Assembly: GCF_024662015.1 (NCBI RefSeq)
Contig: NZ_CP102480.1
Location: forward strand, 4,086,501-4,150,500
DNA length: 64,000 nucleotides
Reading direction: 5' to 3'
Source: Nisaea acidiphila
GTDB taxonomy: Bacteria; Pseudomonadota; Alphaproteobacteria; Thalassobaculales; Thalassobaculaceae
The position numbers were made by a program, and so were the translations under genes. The notes beneath the pieces were generated by a model. The model was given only the letters and a program-made list of their open reading frames with translations. It did not search any database and was not told where the DNA came from. Of this stretch, positions 8,846-18,457 are shown in pieces. Each line of letters starts with the position of its first letter. Position 1 is the stretch's first letter.

Positions 8846-11289
8846 TCCGCGGCCTCCCGGGCTGCGATCCGGTTCAGCGGGGTAAACTCATGGGAGTCCG
8901 TCCCGGCGACCCGCTCCGCCCATGGATCTCTTTGTGCGAAACGTTGCGAGTAGAGAAACTTCTCGAACAGGGCGGTACGCCGTGCCTCGTCCTCGACCAC
9001 CTGCTCCCGGATCGCGTCCAGACCGACCCGGTCCATCCATTTGTAGATCCGCTCCAAGTAACGTCCCTGCTCGCGATAGAGCTGGGTGATGGCCGCACAA
9101 TATTCGAGCGCTTCTTCCTCCGTCGGGACGGTGCACAGCAGCTCCGTTCCCTTGACGTGCATGCCCGCGGCGCCGCCGACATGGATTTCGTAACCGGAAT
9201 CCACGCAGACCACGCCAATATCCTTGCAGGTCGCCTCGGCGCAGTTACGGGGACATCCCGAGACCGCCAGCTTGACCTTGTGCGGCGTCCAGGATCCCCA
9301 GAGCATCTTCTCCAGCTTGACGCCCAATCCGGTGGAGTCCTGGGTGCCGAAGCGGCACCAATCGGTTCCGACACAGGTCTTTACCGTGCGCAAACCCTTG
9401 GCGTAGGCATGGCCAGAGACCATCCCGGCGGCATTCAAATCTGCCCAGACCGCCGGGAGGTTCTCCTTGGGCACTCCCAATAGATCGATGCGTTGTCCCC
9501 CCGTCACTTTCACCGTCGGGATGCCGAACTTGTCGACAACGTCCGCGATGGCCCGCAGTTCGGCCGAGCTGGTCATGCCGCCCCACATCCGGGGAACCAC
9601 GGAATAAGTGCCGTCCTTCTGGATATTTGCGTGCACCCGCTCGTTGATGAAACGGGATTGGTAGTCGTCCTGGTATTCACCCGGCCAGTCGGCGATGAGG
9701 TAGAAATTCAGTGCCGGTCTGCACTTGGCGCAGCCGCAGGAGGTCTTCCACTCCAGCTCCTGCATGACCGCCGGGATCGATTTCAGCTCCTTGGCGACGA
9801 TCAGGCGCCGGACGTCGTCATGGCCGAGATCGGTGCAGCCGCACATCGGCTGCACGGCACCGGGTGTGAAACCTTCGCCGAGGGTGAGGGACATGAGCTG
9901 CTCGACCAGACCGGTACAGGAACCGCAGGAGGCGGAGGCCTTGGTCCGGGCGCGCACACCGTCGATCGATGTCAGTCCGTGCTCAGTGATCGCGCCGACG
10001 ATGGACGATTTGCAAACGCCGTTACAGCCGCAGATTTCCGCATCATCCGGCAAGGCTGCAACGGCCGCCGTAGGGTCCAGCGGAGACCCTCCCGCATAAT
10101 TCTGGCCGAAGATCAGCGTTTCGCGCATCTCGCCGATCGGCGTCTCGTCCTTCATCAGCTGGAAGAACCAGGCGCCGTCCCGCGTATCGCCGTAAAGCAC
10201 GATACCGATCAGCTTATCGTCGCGTACCACGAGGCGCTTGTAGATGCCGCCCGCGGCATCGCGGAGCACGATCTCCTCCCGGTCCTTACCCTCGGCGAAG
10301 TCGCCGGCGGAGAACAGATCGATCCCGGTGACCTTGAGGCGGGTCGAGGTGACGGAGCCTTCATATCCGGCTTCCTTATCGAGCAGACGCTCGGCGACCA
10401 CCTTCGCCATCTCGTAGAGCGGGGCGACCAGGCCGTAGCAATGGCCGCGATGCTCGACGCATTCCCCAACCGCGAAAATGTCGGGATCCGAAGTCTGCAT
10501 CGCATCGTCGACGACGATGCCGCGGTTGACCTCAAGGCCGGCTTCCTTGGCGAGACCGGCATTGGGACGGATGCCGACGGCCATCACGACGATATCGGCC
10601 GGTATCTCGGTGCCATCGTCCAGACGGACGGCTTCGACCTTGCCGTCGCCGACAATCTCGTGCGTGTTGGCACCGGTCACCACCTTGATGCCGCGTGCTT
10701 CTATTGCTCTCTCGAGCAGGTATCCGGCGGCGGTATCGAGCTGACGTTCCATCAGGGTCGGCATCAGATGCAGGACGGTGACGTCCATGCCCCGTTCCTT
10801 CAGGCCTGCCGCAGCCTCGAGGCCTAGCAGGCCGCCACCGATCACAACGGCCGAGCCGCCTTTCTCAGCGGCTGCGAGCATCGCTTCGACATCGTCGAGA
10901 TCGCGATAGGCAAGAACGCCTTCGAGATCCTTGCCCGGCACCGGAATGATGAAGGGCGCGGACCCGGTCGCGATGAGCAGCTTGTCATAGGCGGCGACGG
11001 AGCCGTCGGCCCCGGTGACTGTCTTCCCCGCGCAATCGATCGCCGTGACCTTGCAGCCTTTTTTCAGCGTAATGCCGTGCTTCTCGTACCAGGCATCGTC
11101 GTGAATCAGGATGTCCTGGTAGGTCTTCTCTCCGGAAAGCACCGGAGACAGCATGATGCGGTCGTAATTGACCCGCGGCTCGGCGTTGAAGATCGTGATC
11201 TCGTAGGCTTCCGGCGCCTGATCCAGCAGCCGTTCGAGGGCCCGTCCGGGGGCCATCCCATTGCCGATGACGACAAGTTTCTTGCTCAC
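8842..11289 (-). CDS. nirB: Nitrite reductase [NAD(P)H] large subunit
   Basis: An 815-residue flavo-siroheme enzyme catalysing six-electron reduction of nitrite to ammonium. In order: FAD-binding Rossmann motif (VVIGNGMAPG), NAD-binding motif (VVIGGGLLGLEAA), a BFD-like iron-sulfur domain (CGCNGVC and CGSCTG), a second Cys-rich segment (SCGCAKC), and the siroheme/[4Fe-4S] domain with CVGTDWC (CX5C) and GCPRNC (CX3C). The start is a GTG giving SKKLVVIGNG; it shares one base with the globin stop codon, so the two are tightly coupled. The siroheme it needs is supplied by cysG in the same operon. Confidence 0.96.
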   Translation of the reverse strand: MSKKLVVIGNGMAPGRALERLLDQAPEAYEITIFNAEPRVNYDRIMLSPVLSGEKTYQDILIHDDAWYEKHGITLKKGCKVTAIDCAGKTVTGADGSVAAYDKLLIATGSAPFIIPVPGKDLEGVLAYRDLDDVEAMLAAAEKGGSAVVIGGGLLGLEAAAGLKERGMDVTVLHLMPTLMERQLDTAAGYLLERAIEARGIKVVTGANTHEIVGDGKVEAVRLDDGTEIPADIVVMAVGIRPNAGLAKEAGLEVNRGIVVDDAMQTSDPDIFAVGECVEHRGHCYGLVAPLYEMAKVVAERLLDKEAGYEGSVTSTRLKVTGIDLFSAGDFAEGKDREEIVLRDAAGGIYKRLVVRDDKLIGIVLYGDTRDGAWFFQLMKDETPIGEMRETLIFGQNYAGGSPLDPTAAVAALPDDAEICGCNGVCKSSIVGAITEHGLTSIDGVRARTKASASCGSCTGLVEQLMSLTLGEGFTPGAVQPMCGCTDLGHDDVRRLIVAKELKSIPAVMQELEWKTSCGCAKCRPALNFYLIADWPGEYQDDYQSRFINERVHANIQKDGTYSVVPRMWGGMTSSAELRAIADVVDKFGIPTVKVTGGQRIDLLGVPKENLPAVWADLNAAGMVSGHAYAKGLRTVKTCVGTDWCRFGTQDSTGLGVKLEKMLWGSWTPHKVKLAVSGCPRNCAEATCKDIGVVCVDSGYEIHVGGAAGMHVKGTELLCTVPTEEEALEYCAAITQLYREQGRYLERIYKWMDRVGLDAIREQVVEDEARRTALFEKFLYSQRFAQRDPWAERVAGTDSHEFTPLNRIAAREAAE

Positions 11290-11732
11290 TAGGCAACTCC
11301 CATAACAGCGTTCGGGGCGGTTCTGTATGCCGCTTCGATCATCACTTCGGACAGCAAGCCGTAGGCACTCGCCCAGGCCTGTTCGACTTCCGGGGCGAAG
11401 TCGTCGCCGAGCCCCTTCTCGAGGGTCCAGAGCAACGCGGACCCGACCGGTGCATAATGCTCCTCCGTCACGCCGTAGCCGACATGCCGCTGCGCCAGTT
11501 TCCGGGCGACGGGTACGACCGTTTCGAGCGCTCCGAGACCGGCAACGACCATGGCGAGGGTGGCCATCAGCTTCGCGCCCTGTTCCTTCAGGTCGCTCTT
11601 GAAAAGAGCACGGACCTCCGGCGCGACTTCGAATAGCCGGCCGTAGAACAGCTCCGCCGCCGGCTCCTTGATCGGAGCGACCTTGGCGAAACTCTTCTGG
11701 ATCAAAGTGACCTGTTCTGATGTCAGGCTCAT
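11289..11732 (-). CDS. Single-domain bacterial haemoglobin (Vgb/Bjgb type)
   Basis: A 147-residue globin with no reductase domain, so not a full flavohaemoprotein. The N terminus (SLTSEQVTLIQKSF) is typical of the flavohaemoglobin globin family, and the proximal haem His is in AQRHVGYGV. AGGAGA precedes the ATG by a normal distance. It is inserted between the nitrate transporter and nirB. Bradyrhizobium has a similar globin (Bjgb) in its nitrate assimilation operon, linked to NO detoxification. A similar role, removing NO formed as a side product of nitrite reduction, is my inference here. It has no obvious dedicated reductase, so the electron donor is unknown. Confidence 0.9.
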   Translation of the reverse strand: MSLTSEQVTLIQKSFAKVAPIKEPAAELFYGRLFEVAPEVRALFKSDLKEQGAKLMATLAMVVAGLGALETVVPVARKLAQRHVGYGVTEEHYAPVGSALLWTLEKGLGDDFAPEVEQAWASAYGLLSEVMIEAAYRTAPNAVMGVA

Positions 11733-11760
11733 GCAATCTCTCCTATTCGCTGTCTGTTGT

Positions 11761-13437
11761 TCAGGCAGCATCGGCGTGTGCGCCACGCTCGTACTCTTCG
11801 AGGAAATTCAGGATCTCCTCGCGGTAGCCGTAATAATTCGGGTGTTCCAGAAGGGCGCGCCGGGTGCGCGGACGCGGAAGGTCGACCTCCATTACCGCTC
11901 CGATCCTGGCGTTCGGACCGTTGGTCATCATCACCACCTTGTCGGCGAGCAGGATCGCCTCGTCGACATCGTGCGTGACGCAGATCGAGGTCACCTGGGT
12001 GCGGCCCCAGACCTCCATCAAGACCTCCTGAAGATCCCAGCGGGTCAGGCTGTCGAGCATGCCGAAGGGTTCATCGAGCAGCAGCAGTTTCGGCGAGAGG
12101 GCAAAAGCCCGGGCAATGCCGACCCGCTGCTTCATTCCGTTCGATAGATCTTTCGCAGAGCGGTCCATCGCGTCGGCGAGCCCGACGCGGGCCAGGTAGT
12201 ATTCGACAATGTCCTTGCGGTCCTGTTCCGTCGCGTGCGGATAGACCCGCTCCACGCCGAGTTCGACATTCTGCCGTGCCGTCAGCCAGGGCATCAGGGA
12301 CGGAGCCTGGAAGACGACGCCGCGGTCCGGACCGGCATCGCTGATCTCGCGGCCGTCGAGGATGATCCCGCCGTCGCTGATCCCGGTGAGACCAGCCATC
12401 ATCGAGAGCACTGTGGACTTGCCGCAGCCGGAATGACCGATCAGCGAAATGAACTCGCCCTGCTTCAGCTTGAGATCGAATCCGTCGACCACGGTGAGGG
12501 GGCCTTTCGGTGTCGGATAGACTTTGCGAACCCCGGAGAATTCGACATATCCCTCCTCGATCGGCGAATGCGCCGCGTCCTGGTAGATTTTCGGGGGCAT
12601 GTCCTTGCGGGTGATCGGCACGACGTCCGGGAGGATCCGGCTCTCGTCCGCAGCCGCTGCATGCTCTGCTCCGATATCCATCAGATACTGGGTGATCTTG
12701 GCCCGCAGATGCTTGAAGGCCGGGTCATGGTTCATCGCCGTCCGGTCGCGGGGGCGCGGGATGTTGACCTCGAAATCCGGACCCAGTGTGGCGCCGGGTC
12801 CCACGGTCAGAGGAATGACCCGGTCGGCGAGAAGAAGCGCCTCGTCCACATCGTTGGTGATCAGGATGACCGTCTTTTTGTCCCGGCTCCAAATCTGCTC
12901 GATCTCGTCCTGCAGTTTAGCGCGGGTGAGCGCGTCGAGCGCGGAGAGCGGCTCGTCCAGGAGGAGAATCTCCGGGCTCATGGCGAGTGCGCGGGCAACG
13001 GCCACGCGCTGGCGCATTCCGCCGGAAAGTTCCGCCGGACGCCGCTCCGCCGCATGCGAAAGGCCGACCATCTCGATGGCCTGCTCAACACGGCGTTTGC
13101 GATCCGCCTTGCTCTCCTTCGAGAACACCTCGTCCACCGCGAGCGCGATATTGCCGTGCACGGTCAGCCAGGGCATCAGGGAGTAGCTTTGGAACACCAC
13201 GCCCCGGTCGGGTCCCGGTCCCTTCACCGGCCTGCCTTTCAGCAGAATCTCTCCCGCGTCCGGTTCGATCAATCCGGCGATGCTGGAGATCAGCGTGGTT
13301 TTGCCGGAGCCGGAGAAGCCGAGGATGGCGACGAACTCGCCTTCCTCCACTTCCAGCGAAACGTTGTCGAGAACCGACGTCCTGGCAGCGCCGAGACCAT
13401 AGGCCTTGGAAAGGTTCTTCAGTTCGAGGAATGCCAT
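11761..13437 (-). CDS. nrtC: Nitrate ABC transporter ATP-binding protein, two ATPase domains fused (NrtC-NrtD-like)
   Basis: A 558-residue protein made of two complete ABC ATPase domains. Domain 1 (about 1-260) has Walker [10 protein letters not shown], signature LSGGMRQR and Walker B ILLLDEP. Domain 2 (about 290-558) has [17 protein letters not shown] and LLLLDEP. Both also carry the [21 protein letters not shown] motif of the nitrate/taurine family. Cyanobacteria use separate NrtC and NrtD proteins, and their NrtC has a substrate-sensing tail instead. Here the ATPases are joined with no such tail, so a heterodimer is built into one chain. It lies 13 bases after nrtB. Confidence 0.9.
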   Translation of the reverse strand: MAFLELKNLSKAYGLGAARTSVLDNVSLEVEEGEFVAILGFSGSGKTTLISSIAGLIEPDAGEILLKGRPVKGPGPDRGVVFQSYSLMPWLTVHGNIALAVDEVFSKESKADRKRRVEQAIEMVGLSHAAERRPAELSGGMRQRVAVARALAMSPEILLLDEPLSALDALTRAKLQDEIEQIWSRDKKTVILITNDVDEALLLADRVIPLTVGPGATLGPDFEVNIPRPRDRTAMNHDPAFKHLRAKITQYLMDIGAEHAAAADESRILPDVVPITRKDMPPKIYQDAAHSPIEEGYVEFSGVRKVYPTPKGPLTVVDGFDLKLKQGEFISLIGHSGCGKSTVLSMMAGLTGISDGGIILDGREISDAGPDRGVVFQAPSLMPWLTARQNVELGVERVYPHATEQDRKDIVEYYLARVGLADAMDRSAKDLSNGMKQRVGIARAFALSPKLLLLDEPFGMLDSLTRWDLQEVLMEVWGRTQVTSICVTHDVDEAILLADKVVMMTNGPNARIGAVMEVDLPRPRTRRALLEHPNYYGYREEILNFLEEYERGAHADAA

Positions 13438-13450
13438 GTCAGGGTCCTCC

Positions 13451-14545
13451 TCAGCGGGTCTCGGAGAAGGAGAACATCGTCTGCAGCGCCATCATGACGC
13501 GGTCGAGCAGGAAGCCGATGATCCCGATGGTGAAGACGGCGACCATGATCTTGGCGAGCGACTGGGACGAACCGTTCTGGAACTCGTCCCAGACGAACTT
13601 TCCGAGGCCCGGATTCTGCGCCAGCATTTCGGCCGCGATCAGCACCATCCATCCGACGCCGAGCGAAAGGCGCAGGCCGGTGAAGATCAGAGGGAGGGCC
13701 GAAGGCAGGACCAGTTTCAGGACCTTTACGGACCAGGAGAGATTCAGCACCCGCCCGACATTGATCAGGTCCTTCTCGATACTGGCGACACCGAGCGAGG
13801 TGTTGATCAGGGTTGGCCAGAGCGAGCAGAGGGTGACGGTGACGGCGGATATCACGAAGCTCTTCGGAAAGAGCTCGCTGTTCGTGGTCGAGAGGGCCGA
13901 GACGATCATGGTCACGATCGGCAGCCAGGCGAGCGGGCTCACCGGCTTGAAGATCTGGATCAACGGGTTCAGAGCCGCCGTCGCGGAGCGCGAGAGGCCG
14001 CAGATCACGCCGATCGGCACGGCAAAAATCGTGGCGATGATGAATCCGAGCGCGACGGTTTTCAGCGAGGTGACGATCTGGTCGAAATAGGTGGGCTTCC
14101 CGGTATAGGAGCGCTCCTTCACCTTGTCCGCCTTGCCGGCGGCGATCAGCTTCGCGTTGCGCTTTTCCTGGCGTTCGTAGAAAGCCGCTTCCTTGTCCCG
14201 TTCGCGCAGGTGGTCCGCATAGAGATTTTCGACCTGCTCCCAGACCTCCGTCGGGCCCGGCACGGTGCCGAGAGAGGTCTGCACCATCGGCGCGGTCGCG
14301 GCCCATAGCGCGAGGAACAGCGCGATACCGAGTGCCGGAAGACCGAGCCCGCGCCAGAGTTCCTTTATCTGGCCCGCCGGGCTATCGCCGGCCGCCATTT
14401 TCAGGATCGGCGTGACCCAGCCGAGGGCGAGAAGGTTCAGATAGCGGTCCGCCCGGGTAATCCGCGCGTAAATCCGGTCGCGCCGCGCGGCCCGTGCCAC
14501 GTCCGGCGTCTCGTTCGCAAGATCCATCGCATCCGTCGCGGTCAT
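13451..14545 (-). CDS. nrtB: Nitrate ABC transporter permease NrtB
   Basis: A 364-residue inner-membrane permease of the NrtB/SsuC/TauC family. The ABC-interaction loop ([16 protein letters not shown]) and the family's hydrophobic segments are present in the C-terminal two thirds. It is longer than the roughly 270-residue cyanobacterial form. The extra length is an N-terminal cytoplasmic stretch and a highly charged Lys/Glu-rich insert after the first membrane segment (about residues 110-165). It sits between the binding protein and the fused ATPase. Confidence 0.92.
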   Translation of the reverse strand: MTATDAMDLANETPDVARAARRDRIYARITRADRYLNLLALGWVTPILKMAAGDSPAGQIKELWRGLGLPALGIALFLALWAATAPMVQTSLGTVPGPTEVWEQVENLYADHLRERDKEAAFYERQEKRNAKLIAAGKADKVKERSYTGKPTYFDQIVTSLKTVALGFIIATIFAVPIGVICGLSRSATAALNPLIQIFKPVSPLAWLPIVTMIVSALSTTNSELFPKSFVISAVTVTLCSLWPTLINTSLGVASIEKDLINVGRVLNLSWSVKVLKLVLPSALPLIFTGLRLSLGVGWMVLIAAEMLAQNPGLGKFVWDEFQNGSSQSLAKIMVAVFTIGIIGFLLDRVMMALQTMFSFSETR

Positions 14546-14618
14546 GATCTCAATCCTCGATCTCTATGCTGGAAAGAGGCGGGACCGGCGTCAGGAGCAC
14601 CGCCGGTCCCGCCCGCGC

Positions 14619-16001
14619 TCAACCGCCGGCGACCTGGTTGCCGGTCACGATTTCCTTGCCCTTGAGGCCGATCGGGAACTGTTCCAGATAGGCGTTCGGG
14701 GTCCGGCCATCGAAAGTGTGACCGTCGATGAAGGCGGATTGGGGCGCGCGATACCCGTCGGTATCCCAGGGGAAGTCGGCCTTTTCGACGTGACCTTCCT
14801 CGACCAGCATTTCCGCGGCCTTGAGATAGATGTCAGGGCGATAGACCTTGCGTGCGACCTCGTCGTACCAGCCGTCGGTCTTCGCTTCGGGGATCTGGCC
14901 CCAGCGGCGCATTTGGGTCAGGTACCAGACGGCATCCGAATAGTAGGGATAGGTCGCGAAGTAGCGGTAGAAGACGTTGAAGTCCGGAACGTCCCGCTTG
15001 TCGCCCTTCTCGTATTCGAAGGTGCCGGTCATGGAGTTGGCGATTACCTCGGCGTCGGCACCGACATATTCGGAGCGGGCCAGGATCTCGACCGCTTCCA
15101 TGCGGTTGGCATTGTCGTTCTCGTCGAGCCATTTGGCGGCGCGGATCAGCGCCTTGGTGAGAGCGAGCGCGGTGTTCGGATACTTCTCCGCGAACTCGGC
15201 AGTGATGCCGAAGACCTTCTCGGGGTTGTTCTTCCAGATCTCATAGTCGGTGATCACCGGCACGCCGATGCCTTTGAAGACCGCCTGCTGGTTCCAGGGC
15301 TCGCCGACGCAATAGCCGTAGATCGTGCCGGCCTCGAGCGTCGCCGGCATCTGCGGCGGCGGCGTCACCGAGAGCAGCGCGTCGGCCAGGATCTGCCCGC
15401 TGATGTTCTCCTTGCTGTAGAAGCCCGGATGGATGTCGCCCGAGGCGAGCCAGTAGCGCAGCTCGTAATTGTGGGTCGAGACCGGGAACACCATGCCCAT
15501 GTTGAAGGGCTTGCCCTCGGCCTTGAACTTCTCGACGACCGGCTTCAGGTACTCTGCCTTGATCGGGTGGGTGATCTTGCCGTCGGGATCCTTCGGCAGA
15601 TGTGGCTTCATCATCTCCCAGACCTCGTTCGAGACGGTGATGCCGTTGCCGTTCAGGTCCATGGAGAAGGGGGTGATGATATGGGCCTCGGTACCGAAGC
15701 CGATGGTCGCGGCGAGCGGCTGGCCGGCCAGCATATGGGCGCCGTCGAGTTCGCCGGTGATGACGCGGTCGAGCAGGACCTTCCAGTTCGCCTGAGGCTC
15801 CAGGGTCACGAACAGGCCTTCATCCTCGAAATAGCCCTTCTCGTAGGCGATCGCGAGCGGAGCCATGTCCGTCAGCTTGATGAAGCCGAATTTCAGCTCG
15901 TCTTTCTCGACATCGAGCATTTCTGCGGCCGAGGGGGCCGCGAACGCGACGGCAAGCACGGCCGTCGCGGCAACTTTCTTAAGTCCAGCAAAAAACTGCA
16001 T
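14619..16001 (-). CDS. nrtA: Nitrate ABC transporter substrate-binding protein NrtA
   Basis: A 460-residue periplasmic nitrate/nitrite-binding protein. A Sec signal peptide (basic MQFFAGLKK, hydrophobic core, cleavage near PSAAE) has no lipobox, so it is probably soluble in the periplasm rather than a lipoprotein as in cyanobacteria. Family segments include [21 protein letters not shown] and [13 protein letters not shown]. It is the first gene after the leader RNA and has the same fold family as NasS encoded upstream. It should be the first structural gene of the long nrtA-to-cysG transcript. Confidence 0.94.
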   Translation of the reverse strand: MQFFAGLKKVAATAVLAVAFAAPSAAEMLDVEKDELKFGFIKLTDMAPLAIAYEKGYFEDEGLFVTLEPQANWKVLLDRVITGELDGAHMLAGQPLAATIGFGTEAHIITPFSMDLNGNGITVSNEVWEMMKPHLPKDPDGKITHPIKAEYLKPVVEKFKAEGKPFNMGMVFPVSTHNYELRYWLASGDIHPGFYSKENISGQILADALLSVTPPPQMPATLEAGTIYGYCVGEPWNQQAVFKGIGVPVITDYEIWKNNPEKVFGITAEFAEKYPNTALALTKALIRAAKWLDENDNANRMEAVEILARSEYVGADAEVIANSMTGTFEYEKGDKRDVPDFNVFYRYFATYPYYSDAVWYLTQMRRWGQIPEAKTDGWYDEVARKVYRPDIYLKAAEMLVEEGHVEKADFPWDTDGYRAPQSAFIDGHTFDGRTPNAYLEQFPIGLKGKEIVTGNQVAGG

Positions 16002-16084
16002 CTCATCTCTCCGACCTCGACCGGTCCGCTCCCGTCCGTCTGTTGGGGGAAGTAGGAGCGCCGGTCAGATGGTGACCGAGGGCA

Positions 16085-16145
16085 ATAAAAAAAGCCGCTG
16101 ACCCGGCGGACTCGCATTTCGCGGTCCTCTGGATCGAGCGGCTTT
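16085..16145 (-). terminator. Intrinsic terminator (attenuator) in the nrtA leader
   Basis: Read on the minus strand, AAAGCCGCT pairs with AGCGGCTTT, extended inward by GATCC/GGGTC and an inner GGAC-CGC/GCG-GTCC stem. A TTTTTTTATT tract follows. It ends about 85 bases before the nrtA start codon and lies just after the ANTAR-type hairpins, so it is well placed to be the target of NasT antitermination. Confidence 0.85.
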
Positions 16146-16156
16146 GCCCGGCTTCT

Positions 16157-16206
16157 GCCCCGCCTTCGGGGCTAAACCCAAGAGTGTTCCGTCTTTGGAC
16201 GCACTC
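16157..16206 (-). promoter_or_regulatory. NasT (ANTAR) target hairpins in the nrtA leader RNA
   Basis: Two hairpins precede the attenuator. The first (16182-16206) pairs GAGTG/CACTC and TCC/GGA and closes the hexaloop AAAGAC, with the A1 and G4 typical of ANTAR-bound loops. The second (16157-16172) is GCCCC/GGGGC with loop GAAGGC, which keeps G4 but not A1. The arrangement of hairpins, terminator and nrtA next to nasS/nasT matches known NasST antitermination leaders. Binding itself is inferred. Confidence 0.7.
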
Positions 16207-16321
16207 CTATCTCGCAATGCAGCATAACGGCATTCCGCCGCCGCGCAAGAAGAAAAAGACTATTTTTTGTTCAAAAGTCCCTTTTGATTAATAAATAGGC
16301 AATTGCGCGTGTTTTAGCCTA

Positions 16322-17488
16322 TCAGGCGACAAGATCCGGATCGAAAATCGCGCCGTCGCAGAACCGGTCCGGGTCCAGAAAAAGCCGGCCCGCCGCGGAT
16401 GCCGCGGGCGTCGGCTCGGAAAGCGAGCCTTCCAGTTTCGCATTCGCGCTCGGTACGTCGATTCCGAGAGGGCTCAGGGATTCGCGATAGAGATTCGGCG
16501 CCATGATGTTCCGCACCAGCCGTCGGTGCTCGGGTGTTACTTTCATGAAGCCCCAGCGCTCCATCTGGTCAAGGAACCATAGCGCCTGTGACAGCCAGGG
16601 GAAGCTCGACGCGCCGCTCTGGAAAACCATAAATCGCTCGACACGCTCTTGCAGACCTTGCGGCGTCCGGGTCAGGGCACCGGAGAGAGCCCGTTCGATG
16701 ACTTCGGCGGAGAGATCGAGATAGCTCTCCTTCGCCAGCAGTTCGGACAGGGTGACGCGATTACCCGGGTCTTGCGCCCAATTCGATGCGCGGTAAAGCG
16801 CGCGGAGCAGGGCATGGACGGCATCCGCATTCTCTTCCGTCCAGCGCCGGCGCATGCCGAAGACTTTCTCCGGAGCGCCGGCCCATATATCCGTCGCGGA
16901 AAGAAAGATCGAGGCCGTGCCCATGTCGACCGAGACGGAGCCCCAGGGCTCGCCCACCATCATGCCGTCGATGACTCCATTGGCGATCGCCTCCGGCATC
17001 AGCGGCGGCGGAATGACCTCGATCCGTACATCCTTCGCCGGATCGATGCCCTCGGCGGCAAGCCAGTAGCGCAGCAGGAAATGATGGGTCGAGAAGAAGA
17101 ACGGCACGCCAAAGGTCACCGGACGGCCGAGTGTCCCCGCGCGGATCTTCTCCGAGATCGCACTTGGCGATGCGTTCGCCGGCAGGCCAACAGCATGCAG
17201 GAAATCGGTTGTCGCGCAGACCACATCCCCGTTCAGGTTCAGCACATACGGCACCACCAGATCGGCGGGGGGGCCGGCAAGGCCAAGATTGGTCGCGAGC
17301 GCCATCGGAGCCAGCAGATGCGAGGCGTCATAGAGGCCGACGGCCAGCTTGTCGCGGATGTTGGACCAGGAAATCTCCCGGTGCAGGGAAACCTCGATCC
17401 CTTCTTCGCGGGCGAAACCGATTTCTTTCAGCGCCACAAGCGGCGCCGCGTCGACGAGGGGGATGAAACCGATGCGGATTGCCGTCAT
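16322..17488 (-). CDS. nasS: Nitrate/nitrite sensor NasS (NrtA-like, cytoplasmic)
   Basis: A 388-residue protein of the NrtA/CmpA binding-protein fold without a signal peptide; it starts directly MTAIRIGFIPLVDAAPLVAL. In studied alphaproteobacteria and Azotobacter, NasS binds NasT when nitrate is absent and releases it when nitrate binds, allowing NasT to antiterminate the nas leader. Its ATG overlaps the end of nasT by 4 bases, fitting a co-translated sensor pair. A 320-base stretch with the leader RNA separates it from nrtA, so nrtA probably also has its own promoter. Confidence 0.92.
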   Translation of the reverse strand: MTAIRIGFIPLVDAAPLVALKEIGFAREEGIEVSLHREISWSNIRDKLAVGLYDASHLLAPMALATNLGLAGPPADLVVPYVLNLNGDVVCATTDFLHAVGLPANASPSAISEKIRAGTLGRPVTFGVPFFFSTHHFLLRYWLAAEGIDPAKDVRIEVIPPPLMPEAIANGVIDGMMVGEPWGSVSVDMGTASIFLSATDIWAGAPEKVFGMRRRWTEENADAVHALLRALYRASNWAQDPGNRVTLSELLAKESYLDLSAEVIERALSGALTRTPQGLQERVERFMVFQSGASSFPWLSQALWFLDQMERWGFMKVTPEHRRLVRNIMAPNLYRESLSPLGIDVPSANAKLEGSLSEPTPAASAAGRLFLDPDRFCDGAIFDPDLVA

Positions 17489-18060
17489 TTCTGCAGCAAC
17501 TCCGCTGCGGTCACGATGCTCTCCGCGATCTCGGCGATCCGCCTGTTCTGGTTCATCGCCGTGTTCCGCAGCAGTTTGTAGGCCTCCTCTTCCTCGATCC
17601 CCTTCATCTTCATCAGGATGCCTTTTGCCCGATCGATCAGTTTGCGTTCGGTGAGCGCGGCTTTTGCCGCATCAAGTTCGGTCTGAAGCCGGCTGAAAGT
17701 GTTGTAGCGGCTGATCGCCAGTTCCATGACCGGCTTGATCCGTTCCTTGGCCAGCCCGTTCACCACATAGGCGCCGACGCCCGCTTCGACAGCGGCGGCG
17801 ATCGAGCTCTCGTCGCTATCATCGACAAACATCGCGACCGGCCGTTTCACCTGGCGCGATACCTCGAACATTTGCTCCAGCATGTCGCGGCTGGGCGCTT
17901 CCAGATCGATCAGCACCGCATCCGGATCGAGCTCTGCGAGCCGTTCCAGAAGGCGGTCGGTTTCCGCGAGTACGACGACGTCCGGAAAGCCAGCTTCTCC
18001 GAGCGCTTCCTTTATCAGGCTGGCGCGCTCCTTTTGCTGGTCTATGACGACAATATTCAT
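17485..18060 (-). CDS. nasT: Response-regulator-like antiterminator NasT (ANTAR domain)
   Basis: A 191-residue protein with an N-terminal receiver-like domain (MNIVVIDQQKERASLI) and a C-terminal ANTAR RNA-binding domain containing ERKLIDRAKGILM and EEEAYKLLRNTAMNQNRRIAEIA. The usual phospho-acceptor segment reads DAVLIDLEAPS, so a central Asp is present, but control in this family is mainly by NasS binding. The ATG at 18060 gives the normal family length; an upstream extension to 18213 is open but would run through the sigma-54 promoter. It is the first gene of the nasTS pair. Confidence 0.93.
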   Translation of the reverse strand: MNIVVIDQQKERASLIKEALGEAGFPDVVVLAETDRLLERLAELDPDAVLIDLEAPSRDMLEQMFEVSRQVKRPVAMFVDDSDESSIAAAVEAGVGAYVVNGLAKERIKPVMELAISRYNTFSRLQTELDAAKAALTERKLIDRAKGILMKMKGIEEEEAYKLLRNTAMNQNRRIAEIAESIVTAAELLQK

Positions 18061-18101
18061 TGGCAGAGGGCGTCCAAAATCAGCATATCGGCGTGTTGCA
18101 T

Positions 18102-18117
18102 TGCAAAAAATACGCCA
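18102..18117 (-). promoter_or_regulatory. Sigma-54 (RpoN) promoter of nasTS
   Basis: On the minus strand the sequence reads TGGCGTATTTTTTGCA. This has the invariant GG and GC with ten bases between them, and full TGGC and TTGCA halves. Transcription would start near 18091, leaving a leader of about 30 bases before nasT. It indicates NtrC-dependent nitrogen control; I did not find a convincing NtrC site. Confidence 0.75.
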
Positions 18118-18368
18118 TTTGAACCGGCTCATTGACTGAGCGAAGGTTTTTACTGACCGCTTGCGGATGTCGGAAAGGTTCGCAACTCTTTCCTCCTGCA
18201 TCTGCGAGATCAAAAAAGAGGCGATTGCCTTATATCGTGCCTCGGAAACGCATGAATTCGAGGAACGTCACCGTTGAATTAATCAACCCGCTCAAAGCAC
18301 TCAAAATAACTGCCTTCGATATTGCATTTGGACTGCAGAGTGGGGTGGGAGGCATTCGTTTCGGATGC

Positions 18369-18384
18369 TGGCCATCATTTCGCA
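18369..18384 (+). promoter_or_regulatory. Possible sigma-54 promoter for the channel-kinase-cyanase operon
   Basis: TGGCCATCATTTCGCA has the GG-N10-GC spacing and a good TGGC half, but the -12 half is TCGCA instead of TTGCA. It faces the plus strand, 435 bases before the channel gene, and would give a leader of about 420 bases. Confidence 0.4.
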
Positions 18385-18457
18385 CTTGCAAAATAGAAAT
18401 TCCCACAATTATTCTTTGGACGTGAATGGCTGTCATCGGATCGATGGCCCTGTCTCC

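Noticed and set aside
16210-16320. Sigma-54 promoter for nrtA
   Set aside because: The best candidate on the minus strand has GG and GC eleven bases apart rather than ten and no TTGCA half. A weak sigma-70-like TTGCGC-N16-TATGCT is equally possible, so I assign none.
18315-18345. NtrC binding site upstream of the channel operon
   Set aside because: TGCA-N7-TGCA is present, but it lacks the GCAC and GGTGC arms of the NtrC consensus.
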